Assembly (NCBI GenBank): GCA_043747765.1 | Contig: JAYTOM010000446.1 | Span: 1-14,485, forward strand | From: WLMZ01 sp043747765 | Lineage (GTDB): Bacteria; Actinomycetota; Acidimicrobiia; Acidimicrobiales; Ilumatobacteraceae | Direction: 5' to 3' | DNA length: 14,485 bases | In this document: positions 1-6,137 of the stretch, piece after piece | Numbering within the stretch: position 1 is the first letter of the stretch | Layout of the letters: each line of letters begins with the position of its first letter | The notes under the pieces: model-generated | Seen by the model: only the letters and a program-made list of their open reading frames with translations | Database searches by the model: none | Told to the model about the DNA's origin: nothing | Position numbers and translations under genes: made by a program

Positions 1-714
1 CAGGGCAGCCAGGCGTGGGGCAGCATTTTCCGCCCGGGCAGCATTTTCCGCAAGGGGTACACCGACAGCCCGCGTAACCGTAGCTACGTCATCATGAACT
101 CGGTGCTGTATCACCTGCACCCCGTCAAGGTGAAACGACACGCTGTCAAAGTCAGTTACACGTTGTGCCTCGGCGGACTGAGCTTCTTCCTCTTCATCGT
201 CCTGACCGTGACCGGCATCTTCTTGATGTTCTTCTACCGCCCGGAAGCAACGCAGGCCTGGAACGACATCAACAGCCTGCAGACCTCGGTGGCCTTTGGA
301 CTACTTGTGCGAAACATGCATCGATGGGGCGCCCACCTGATGGTGCTCGCCGTGTTCCTGCACATGGCGCGCGTGTTCTATCACGGTGCCTACAAGGCTC
401 CCCGCGAGTTCAACTGGGTGATCGGCATCATCTTGCTGACCCTGACCCTGCTCCTCTCCTTCACCGGTTACCTCCTGCCATGGGACCAACTTGCACTGTG
501 GGCTGTGACCGTTGGTACGAACATGATGGGTTACACGCCGGTGCTCGGTTCCCAGGTCAGATTCGTTCTCCTCGGAGGCGCAGAGATCGGACCAGCGACG
601 CTCTTGCGATGGTATGTGCTCCACGTGCTCTTCTTCCCGTTCATCATCGTCATCTTCATGGCCATCCACTTCTGGCGGGTTCGTAAAGACGGCGGCATCT
701 CGGGTCCGTTGTGA
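1..714 (+). CDS. qcrB: Cytochrome b, N-terminal (b6-like) half, 5'-partial
   Basis: Membrane heme subunit of a quinol:cytochrome c oxidoreductase, carrying both b hemes. The frame is open to the left edge, so the start lies outside the window; the ATG at 94 is internal because conserved-looking sequence (SIFRKGYTDSPRNR) precedes it. Numbering from the Met at 94, heme ligand pairs are H76/H90 in helix B and H177/H192 in helix D. The 15-residue step in the second pair matches cytochrome b6 rather than mitochondrial cytochrome b. The protein stops at GGISGPL after four helices (about 25-48, 76-97, 108-128, 172-194), so helices E-G are on a separate gene. Cys25 (TLCLGG) aligns with the cysteine that binds heme c_n in cytochrome b6. 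The stop overlaps an ATG at 714 (TGATG). Family assignment is firm; the c-type heme is inference. Confidence 0.95.
   Translation, partial: QGSQAWGSIFRPGSIFRKGYTDSPRNRSYVIMNSVLYHLHPVKVKRHAVKVSYTLCLGGLSFFLFIVLTVTGIFLMFFYRPEATQAWNDINSLQTSVAFGLLVRNMHRWGAHLMVLAVFLHMARVFYHGAYKAPREFNWVIGIILLTLTLLLSFTGYLLPWDQLALWAVTVGTNMMGYTPVLGSQVRFVLLGGAEIGPATLLRWYVLHVLFFPFIIVIFMAIHFWRVRKDGGISGPL
18..53 (+). repeat. 18-bp in-frame tandem duplication in cytochrome b
   Basis: Two adjacent 18-bp units (18-35 and 36-53) share their first 16 bases and differ only at the last two. In frame they give GSIFRP followed by GSIFRK, a duplicated hexapeptide just before the amphipathic N-terminal region of cytochrome b. Confidence 0.85.
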
Positions 715-839
715 TGACTGTCACTGTTCAGCAAGACATGCAGCAAAGACGATCAGCAAGAAATCCAGCAACGATGCCCAGCAAAGACGCTCAGCAAAGA
801 CGCTCAGGAACTGTTCGAGAAAGGGGTGATGCACGATGA
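714..839 (+). CDS. Possible 41-residue overlapping ORF between cytochrome b halves
   Basis: A 41-codon ORF begins at the ATG overlapping the upstream stop (TGATG, 712-716). It ends at a TGA overlapping the start of the next gene (ATGA, 836-839), so it exactly bridges the only sizeable gap in the window. The product would be small, very basic and polar (MTVTVQQDMQQRRSARNP...), with no membrane helix and no recognisable domain. Much of it is encoded by a 12-13 bp repeat whose unit length does not preserve frame. No good Shine-Dalgarno precedes the ATG. It may be a real micro-protein, a coupling device carrying ribosomes from one cytochrome b half to the other, or chance. I do not recognise a function. 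Confidence 0.3.
   Translation: MTVTVQQDMQQRRSARNPATMPSKDAQQRRSGTVRERGDAR
729..804 (+). repeat. Tandem array of CAGCAAAGACGNT-like 12-13 bp units
   Basis: Six consecutive units start with CAGCAA: 729-740, 741-753, 754-765, 766-778, 779-791 and 792-804. Lengths are 12, 13, 12, 13, 13 and 13. The last two are identical (CAGCAAAGACGCT) and a decayed seventh (CAGGAA) starts at 805. The array fills most of the gap between the two cytochrome b genes and ends about 17 bp before the Shine-Dalgarno of the downstream one. Confidence 0.85.
821..826 (+). promoter_or_regulatory. Ribosome binding site of the C-terminal cytochrome b gene
   Basis: AAGGGG lies 9 bases before the ATG at 836. It supports that start, and with it the long Ala/Pro-rich N-terminal extension, over an internal start. 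Confidence 0.6.
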
Positions 840-1618
840 CTGAAATTCCCGAGCACCTGCTCAAGAGGGCCCAAGCGGCGCGCGAAAAGGCCGAGGTCGC
901 GCCGGCCGCCGCGGCGCCGGCCGCCTCCGACGCGCCTGCAGCCGATCCGCGCATCCCGGCGCACCTGCTCGAACGCAGCCGCGCCGCGAAGGCCAAGACC
1001 GAAGGCGGAGATGCGGCAGCGTCCACCAGTGGTGGTGGCGGCCTTGCGGTTGCCGAGCGAATCGGCGCCGTGGTGTCCGCTCCGGCCTCCGGTGGCGGCA
1101 TCCCCGTCGGGGCGGGGCCGGGTGGACACACTCAGCGACTCCTGACCGTCGTCAAGAGCGGATCGATTCAAGAGGTCAAGGCGTCTCCGATCGACAAGGT
1201 GCACACCTGGCCTCACCTGCTCGCTGTTGAGTTCGTCGCCGCACTCGCTGTCTTGGCATTTCTGTTCACGTTCAGCATTTTCGTCAACGCGCCGCTGCTG
1301 CAGTTCGCCAACATCAACAAGACGCCGAACCCTTCGAAGGCCCCGTGGTACTTCCTCGGTCTGCAGGAGCTACTGACGATGTTGAACCCGATGATCGCGG
1401 GTGTGACGGTCCCTGGTGTCGGCCTGATCGTGATGATCCTTGCGCCGTACATTGACAAGAATCCTTCCAACAAGCCCGAGGACCGCAAGTTCGCGACCTG
1501 CTTGATGACGGTCCACCTGATGTTCTGGGCCGTACTCGTCATCATCGGCTCGTTCTTCCGGGGTCCCGGGTTCAACTTCACGCTGCCGTGGCGTGACGGC
1601 ATCTTCTTCGATCTGTGA
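836..1618 (+). CDS. Cytochrome b, C-terminal (subunit IV-like) half with N-terminal extension
   Basis: Second half of the split cytochrome b, 260 residues, contributing the rest of the quinol-oxidising (Qo) site. Residues 1-120 are a soluble Ala/Pro/Gly-rich extension, far longer than in plant-type subunit IV. It contains a duplicated motif: IPEHLLKRAQAAREK (4-18) and IPAHLLERSRAAKAK (40-54). Three helices follow (about 128-150, 186-206, 222-242), corresponding to helices E-G. The Qo-loop motif usually written PEWY reads APWY here (169-172, within NPSKAPWYFLG), so the glutamate is replaced by proline. The start at 836 has a good Shine-Dalgarno and overlaps the end of the preceding micro-ORF. 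The gene is followed after 22 bp by the Rieske gene. Assignment is firm for the membrane part; the role of the extension is unknown. Confidence 0.93.
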   Translation: MTEIPEHLLKRAQAAREKAEVAPAAAAPAASDAPAADPRIPAHLLERSRAAKAKTEGGDAAASTSGGGGLAVAERIGAVVSAPASGGGIPVGAGPGGHTQRLLTVVKSGSIQEVKASPIDKVHTWPHLLAVEFVAALAVLAFLFTFSIFVNAPLLQFANINKTPNPSKAPWYFLGLQELLTMLNPMIAGVTVPGVGLIVMILAPYIDKNPSNKPEDRKFATCLMTVHLMFWAVLVIIGSFFRGPGFNFTLPWRDGIFFDL

Positions 1619-1640
1619 TCCGTGAAAGTGAGGTGACAAC

Positions 1641-2501
1641 ATGAGTTCAGGTGCCATCATCGGAATCGTCATCGCTGCCGCCGTCGTGCTCGGCGCTGTG
1701 GTGTTGCTCACCGCAGCGCGTCGGACCGACGTGCGCGGCGCCGGTGCGCTCTCACGCGAGACGCGCAAGCGCGACCGCGACGCAGACATCGATCTGCCGG
1801 CCGGAATGTCGGGGCGCGAGGTCGAGCGGGCTGCCGCCGAGAGCCGGTCCACCGCCGTTGCCAAGCCGGACGAACTGTTGCCAGTCGCCTGGGTTGCCCC
1901 CGACGCCGACGCAATCGGCGTGTCACGCCGTGTTTTCTTCAACCGTGCCTACATCAGCTTGATGGGGCTCGGAATCGGTGGCTTCGCCGCAGCGGCGTTC
2001 GTCGGCTTCCTGTACCCGCCGAGCACCACGGGCGGTTTTGGTGGCGTCGTCGGTGCGGGCAAGCTGGACGACGTCTTGCTGAACATCCGCCTCAACAGCG
2101 GGTTCTTTTACCTCCCCGCCGCACGAACGTGGATCACTGCCTATCCGCCAGACTCGATCCCCAAGGCCAAGCGAATCTATCAGCCGCAACTGCTGCCTGG
2201 CATGGAGGCTGGTCTCGTCGCGCTGTACCAGAAGTGCCCGCACCTCGGCTGTCGTGTGCCACAGTGCGTCAGCTCGCAATGGTTCGAGTGTCCGTGCCAC
2301 GGAAGTCAGTACAACCGCGTTGGCGAGAAGAAGGGCGGCCCTGCTCCTCGCGGGATGGACCGTTTCATCCTCAGCGTCAGCGGCACCGGCGACGTCAGCG
2401 TCGACACACTGGGCGGAGCGGCATTCACCGGCCCCGCCATTGGTACGAACACCACAGGACAAGAAGCCGAAGGCCCACACTGCATCACGGGCGGGGAGTG
2501 A
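1641..2501 (+). CDS. qcrA: Rieske [2Fe-2S] iron-sulfur subunit of the bc complex
   Basis: Carries electrons from quinol at the Qo site to cytochrome c. 286 residues. The cluster-binding boxes are CPHLGC (199-204: ligands C199 and H201, disulfide C204) and CPCHGS (217-222: ligands C217 and H220, disulfide C219), with Y224 and a GPAPRG loop (233-238) as in the family. There are two membrane segments, about 4-25 and 104-125. A twin-arginine sequence, SRRVFFNR (95-102), sits just before the second helix, as expected when the folded, cluster-loaded domain is exported by Tat. The intervening segment (26-95) is charged and probably cytoplasmic. The start at 1641 is preceded by GAGGTG at 1630-1635. 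The tail (about 260-286) is Gly/Thr-rich with an extra Cys281 that is not a known ligand. Confidence 0.96.
   Translation: MSSGAIIGIVIAAAVVLGAVVLLTAARRTDVRGAGALSRETRKRDRDADIDLPAGMSGREVERAAAESRSTAVAKPDELLPVAWVAPDADAIGVSRRVFFNRAYISLMGLGIGGFAAAAFVGFLYPPSTTGGFGGVVGAGKLDDVLLNIRLNSGFFYLPAARTWITAYPPDSIPKAKRIYQPQLLPGMEAGLVALYQKCPHLGCRVPQCVSSQWFECPCHGSQYNRVGEKKGGPAPRGMDRFILSVSGTGDVSVDTLGGAAFTGPAIGTNTTGQEAEGPHCITGGE
2493..2498 (+). promoter_or_regulatory. Ribosome binding site of the diheme cytochrome c gene
   Basis: GGGGAG lies 11 bases before the ATG at 2510, inside the last codons of the Rieske gene. It favours 2510 over far-upstream in-frame starts inside the Rieske gene. Confidence 0.5.
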
Positions 2502-2509
2502 ACTCACAC

Positions 2510-3586
2510 ATGTTTGCACTGTCAATGCTGGCGAGTAGTCCTGTCGCGCTTGCATACATCCTCCTGGCGATCCTTGTCATCGGCTTCATCCTCTACGCCC
2601 GAGCGAGTCGTAAGGACGCTCGCCCCGAACTCGGATCGGAGATCGAACTTGCGGCGAACCGCAAGCCCTACTACAACGATGAGATCCTCGAGGGTCGTCG
2701 GCTCGAGCGGGTGCAGTTCATTGGCCTGCTGTTCCTGATCGTCAGCGTCGTCGGTCTGCCGCTGTACTGGGTTCTCGAGCCTGGCCGCGAGAAAGGTGCG
2801 CTCGCATTTTCCGACTCGCGCGCGGTGAAATGGGGCAACGAGCTCTTCCGACCGACTGCTCAGGGCGGATTCAACTGCGCCGGCTGCCACGGTGGCATGA
2901 AGGGCAGCGGTGGCATCGCTGCTTACGCCATCACCGACCCGAAGACCAACCTCGTCACGTCCGTGAACTGGAATGCGCCGGCGATCAACACGGTGCTGTA
3001 CCGGTTCGACCCGTCGGAGGTGACGTTCATCCTCGTCTACGGACGACCGTTCTCGCCGATGTCGCCATGGGGCCTCGACGGTGGTGGCCCGATGAACGCG
3101 CAGCAGATCCAGAATCTGGTCGCCTATCTCACGTCGATCCAGATACCACGTGTGGGTTGCGCGCCGGCCGAGAAAGACCCACTGACCTGTCCAACGGGAG
3201 TCCTGCCGGCGGACAAGCAGACCGAGATCATGACGGCCGCGCAGAAGTCAGTCGACAACGGTCGATATGCCACCCTCGGCCAGGCTCTGTTCAACCTCGA
3301 CCTCGACAGTGGTGCGTACAGTTGCGCCCGATGCCATACGTCTGGCTGGAGCTACGGCGATCCCGGTCAGACAGGGCAGGGGGCATTGGGACCGAACCTG
3401 ACCGCCGGTGCGTCGGCCTCGCACTTCCCGAGTCAGGCCGATCAGATTGCGTTCATCTCCAAGGGTTCTGTACTCGGCAAGCGCTACGGTCTGCAAGGTC
3501 AGGGCAGCGGGCGAATGCCTGGCTTCGGCAACTTGCTGACCCAACAGGAGATCAAGCTCATCGTCGAATACGTGCGGAGTCTGTGA
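2510..3586 (+). CDS. Membrane-anchored diheme cytochrome c of the bc complex
   Basis: Probable cytochrome c1-equivalent subunit, 358 residues from the ATG at 2510. Two CXXCH heme c sites are visible: CAGCH (123-127) and CARCH (272-276). Likely sixth-ligand methionines are M183 (SPMSPWG) for the first heme and M336 (GRMPGFG) for the second, so it is two cytochrome c domains in tandem. Two hydrophobic helices precede them (about 11-30 and 70-89), separated by a charged segment. That puts the N-terminus and the heme domains on the same, outer, side. In the well-studied actinobacterial QcrC the anchor is C-terminal, so the layout here differs. Start choice: the in-frame ORF extends to 2129 inside the Rieske gene, but that stretch looks like a shadow and 2510 has a Shine-Dalgarno. 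The stop overlaps the next ATG (TGATG at 3584-3588). Confidence 0.92.
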   Translation: MFALSMLASSPVALAYILLAILVIGFILYARASRKDARPELGSEIELAANRKPYYNDEILEGRRLERVQFIGLLFLIVSVVGLPLYWVLEPGREKGALAFSDSRAVKWGNELFRPTAQGGFNCAGCHGGMKGSGGIAAYAITDPKTNLVTSVNWNAPAINTVLYRFDPSEVTFILVYGRPFSPMSPWGLDGGGPMNAQQIQNLVAYLTSIQIPRVGCAPAEKDPLTCPTGVLPADKQTEIMTAAQKSVDNGRYATLGQALFNLDLDSGAYSCARCHTSGWSYGDPGQTGQGALGPNLTAGASASHFPSQADQIAFISKGSVLGKRYGLQGQGSGRMPGFGNLLTQQEIKLIVEYVRSL

Positions 3587-4410
3587 TGCATGCCATGTTC
3601 GCACTCAACTGGGAGCCGCAGATCCGCGGCGTCATCATCATCATCATCTCGGTGTCGGTGCTCTGCGGATCCGTGTTCCTGATTCTCGGTACGAACGTCG
3701 GAGCCCGTCTCGGTTTTCTGCTGTCGCTGTCGGCGGTCGCCGGATGGATGATGCTCATGGCGATTGTCTGGTGGGCGTTCGGCCTCGGTCTGAAGGGCGA
3801 GGACACGTCGTGGAAGGCAATGGCGGGGCAGACGATTCTGCTCGACGAGACCGCAACTAAGGAAGCTGGTGTCATTCGTCAGGACGCAGTGATCCCGCCG
3901 GCCAGCGTCGATCCGTTGGCGGCCTCGACGGCCATCGACGCAGCGTTGCTGCAGAACGGGTGGGGCAAAGTCGACCCCGGTGCGAAGACGTACGGCCCGG
4001 CGGCCACGGCCGGAGGCGTGTTCGTGGACCAGGACGGCACCCACAAGACTGGTACCTATCAGGTGATCAACGTCTTCGACAAGGGTGGCGAGCGATACCC
4101 GAAGATCAACGACACGCTCGATTTCCTGGCGTTCCTGCACAAGCCACGCTGGGACATGATCGAGTTCGCGGTGCTCAGGCCACAGCGCGCCGAGCCGGGT
4201 CGTGCGCCAGCAACCGCCGAGGTCGACCCGACCCAGCCGCACTTCTACGTGTACATGATCCGTAACTTGGGGGCCAAGCGGGTCCCCGCCGCGGAGATCG
4301 CGCTCGGCTCTGGCATCGTGTTCTTCTCGACGTGCTACCTGTTGCACACCCGTGATCGTCGTGTGGCCGTCAACCGTGCAAAGGGTCTCGCTGTACCCGC
4401 GGGGGCATAG
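3586..4410 (+). CDS. Unrecognised membrane protein at the bc complex/complex I junction
   Basis: 274 residues, function not recognised. The start at 3586 overlaps the cytochrome c stop (TGATG); a second ATG at 3595 is an alternative. Two hydrophobic helices lie near the N-terminus (about 14-35, with five consecutive ATC codons, and 42-68). A soluble region of about 165 residues follows, then a third helix (about 236-254) and a basic tail (HTRDRRVAVNRAKG). The basic tail suggests a cytoplasmic C-terminus and therefore an external middle domain, though the Lys/Arg just before helix 3 makes this uncertain. There is no CXXCH, iron-sulfur or nucleotide-binding motif. The soluble part contains GEDTSWK and FYVYMIRNLG stretches that look constrained. 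Position and translational coupling suggest an accessory subunit or assembly factor of complex III or complex I; that is inference only. Confidence 0.85.
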   Translation: MHAMFALNWEPQIRGVIIIIISVSVLCGSVFLILGTNVGARLGFLLSLSAVAGWMMLMAIVWWAFGLGLKGEDTSWKAMAGQTILLDETATKEAGVIRQDAVIPPASVDPLAASTAIDAALLQNGWGKVDPGAKTYGPAATAGGVFVDQDGTHKTGTYQVINVFDKGGERYPKINDTLDFLAFLHKPRWDMIEFAVLRPQRAEPGRAPATAEVDPTQPHFYVYMIRNLGAKRVPAAEIALGSGIVFFSTCYLLHTRDRRVAVNRAKGLAVPAGA

Positions 4411-4413
4411 ATC

Positions 4414-4887
4414 ATGGGTCAGTATCTTCCAGTCGTGTGCTTGATGGTCCTTGCGATCGTCTTCGGCGTGGCCAGCAACATGGCCTCGAAGCTGCTGGCA
4501 CCTCGTCGGCCGTCTGCAGCCAAAGAGGCCCCCTACGAGTGCGGCATCGTTCCCAGTCGTGAGCCCCCTCAGCGATTCCCGGTCAGCTTCTACATCGTCG
4601 CGATGTTGTTCGTGATGTTCGACATCGAGATCATCTTCATCTACCCGTACGCGGTGTCGCGTCAGTTTCTCGGCTCGTTCGGATTCTGGGAGCTGCTCTC
4701 GTTCTCGGCGGTCTTCTTTGCAGCGTTCGTCTACGTGGTTGCTCGCGGCGCCCTCGACTGGGGACCCGTGCAGAAGTACCGGCGTCTCGACAGTGCCGTG
4801 TCCGCCGAACGAACCCTGACCAGCACCATCCGCCGGGTCGGAACCGAGGGACGAGTCGACAGATCGCTCGATGAGAAAGCAGCCTGA
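4414..4887 (+). CDS. nuoA: NADH-quinone oxidoreductase subunit A
   Basis: Small membrane-arm subunit of complex I next to the quinone channel, 157 residues. Three helices are visible (about 3-22, 58-78, 92-112). The family signatures are the YECG loop (41-44, with the cysteine of the ND3-type loop) and RFPVSFYIVAMLFVMFDIE (54-72), with acidic residues D70 and E72 in the second helix. The usual end is near LDWGP (114-118); here a polar, charged tail of about 39 residues continues to EKAA. The gene begins 3 bp after the orphan membrane protein and ends 2 bp before nuoB, so it opens the complex I part of the operon. Confidence 0.97.
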   Translation: MGQYLPVVCLMVLAIVFGVASNMASKLLAPRRPSAAKEAPYECGIVPSREPPQRFPVSFYIVAMLFVMFDIEIIFIYPYAVSRQFLGSFGFWELLSFSAVFFAAFVYVVARGALDWGPVQKYRRLDSAVSAERTLTSTIRRVGTEGRVDRSLDEKAA

Positions 4888-4889
4888 CC

Positions 4890-5504
4890 GTGGGAATCGT
4901 TCAAGATGTTCGCGACGATGGCCTCGGGGGTCTGTCGCACAACGCACTCACCGGTAAGGTCGAAGACATCATCCGCTGGGCGCGTAGCCGCAGTAGTTGG
5001 GGCGCCACGTTCGGACTTGCGTGTTGCGCGATCGAGATGATGGGAACAGGCGGAGCGCACTACGACATCAGCCGGTTCGGGATGGAGGTCTTCCGGGCCA
5101 GCCCCCGTCAGGCCGACCTGATGATCGTCGCCGGCCGAGTCAGTCAGAAGATGGCTCCCGTGCTCCGGCAGGTCTACGACCAGATGATGGAACCGAAGTG
5201 GGTCATCAGCATGGGTGTCTGTGCCAGCACCGGCGGAATGTTCAACAACTACGCGATCGTCCAGGGCGTCGACCAGATCGTTCCCGTCGACGTCTATGCA
5301 CCCGGATGCCCACCGACACCAGAGACCCTGATCCATGCGATCGAAACCCTGCACGGGCTGATCGAGACCGGCGAGATCCTCAAGCGGCGAGCCGTCACGG
5401 GCGCGGGCGCGAACGTGCACATCACCGAGATCCCTGCTGCGATCGAGCCGATTTCCGTGCTGCTCGGCGCCGCCCCTGCCTCCCTGTCGCGCACGAGCCT
5501 GTGA
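4890..5504 (+). CDS. nuoB: NADH-quinone oxidoreductase subunit B
   Basis: Peripheral-arm subunit that holds the terminal cluster N2, which passes electrons to quinone. 204 residues from a GTG start at 4890, 2 bp after nuoA. The N2 ligands are C45 and C46 (the tandem pair in GLACCAIEMM), C111 (GVCASTGG) and C140 (APGCPPTPE). The body is collinear with the family over its whole length. The C-terminal tail after about 180 is Ala/Leu-rich and less conserved-looking. GTG is the only plausible start: the conserved region begins around KVEDIIRWARS (23-33), and an internal start would remove it. Confidence 0.97.
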   Translation: MGIVQDVRDDGLGGLSHNALTGKVEDIIRWARSRSSWGATFGLACCAIEMMGTGGAHYDISRFGMEVFRASPRQADLMIVAGRVSQKMAPVLRQVYDQMMEPKWVISMGVCASTGGMFNNYAIVQGVDQIVPVDVYAPGCPPTPETLIHAIETLHGLIETGEILKRRAVTGAGANVHITEIPAAIEPISVLLGAAPASLSRTSL

Positions 5505-5507
5505 GCG

Positions 5508-6137
5508 ATGAGCAACACGCCTTCCACGACCCACACGGACGCGCCCACTGAGGCAGCCCAACTCGTCGACGCAGCGCCGACCGAGATCCACGGCCATCCA
5601 CTCACCCTCAGCCACGGCCAGATGGTGGTGCACGTCCCCGTCGCCGACTACGTGACGCTGATCAAGAAGTTGGCTGACGACGGTTACATCCAAGCGACGG
5701 ACGTGTGCGGCGTCGACTATCTGACGCATCCCGGTCGGGCATTGCCGATCGGTATCGCCCCGGCGCGGTTCGAGGTCGTGGTCAACCTGCTCGACGTCGA
5801 GCACCGTCGCCGGATTCGGATCAGGGTTCAGCTACCGGAGGTCGATCCGACCATTCCGACGTTGTTCGATGTCCACCCGGGCACCGAGGCCATGGAACGC
5901 GAGGCGTACGACATGTTTGGCATCACCTTCAGCGATCACCCCGACCTGACGCGCATCCTGATGCCCGAGGACTGGGACGGTCACCCGTTGCGCAAGGACT
6001 ACGAGGTCGGCTCGATCCCCGTGCAGTTCAGCAACGATTACGTCATCTCCAGCGAGCCGTCGGTCGTGCCGGGTGTCCCGGGGGTATCCGGCATCCCAGG
6101 CGTCGACTCGGCGTCAGGTGACGAGGTCTCCGAATGA
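5508..6137 (+). CDS. nuoC: NADH-quinone oxidoreductase subunit C (30 kDa)
   Basis: Peripheral-arm connecting subunit, 209 residues. The 30-kDa signature is at about 130-165, starting EREAYDMFGITFSDHPDL and ending GHPLRKDYE. The N-terminal 30 residues are polar and low in conservation-like features. After the core, the tail contains a short Val/Pro/Gly-rich stretch, VPGVPGVSGIPGV (187-199), then an acidic end; its role is unknown. It starts 3 bp after nuoB and overlaps nuoD by 4 bases (ATGA at 6134-6137). It is a stand-alone NuoC, not the NuoCD fusion found in Escherichia coli. Confidence 0.96.
   Translation: MSNTPSTTHTDAPTEAAQLVDAAPTEIHGHPLTLSHGQMVVHVPVADYVTLIKKLADDGYIQATDVCGVDYLTHPGRALPIGIAPARFEVVVNLLDVEHRRRIRIRVQLPEVDPTIPTLFDVHPGTEAMEREAYDMFGITFSDHPDLTRILMPEDWDGHPLRKDYEVGSIPVQFSNDYVISSEPSVVPGVPGVSGIPGVDSASGDEVSE

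Noticed and set aside
899..930. GC-rich imperfect repeat and palindrome in the cytochrome b C-terminal gene
   Set aside because: It results from Ala and Pro codons (GCC, GCG, CCG) in the low-complexity extension and is in frame, so a regulatory hairpin is not needed to explain it.
2129..2509. In-frame upstream extension of the diheme cytochrome c ORF into the Rieske gene
   Set aside because: The extra residues look like an out-of-frame reading of Rieske, rich in Arg/Pro/His. The ATG at 2510 has a Shine-Dalgarno and begins directly before a membrane helix.
2830..3585. In-frame upstream extension of the orphan membrane protein into the cytochrome c gene
   Set aside because: The extension overlaps the CXXCH-containing gene in another frame and reads as Arg-rich noise. 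The TGATG start at 3586 fits the operon style.
3634..3648. Five consecutive ATC triplets
   Set aside because: They encode isoleucines in a membrane helix with the preferred codon. Biased codon use explains them better than a microsatellite with a role.
3499..4947. 482-codon open frame on the minus strand across the orphan protein gene and nuoA
   Set aside because: It lies opposite well-supported + strand genes, is rich in Arg/His/Asp as expected of a high-GC antisense shadow, and has no recognisable domain.
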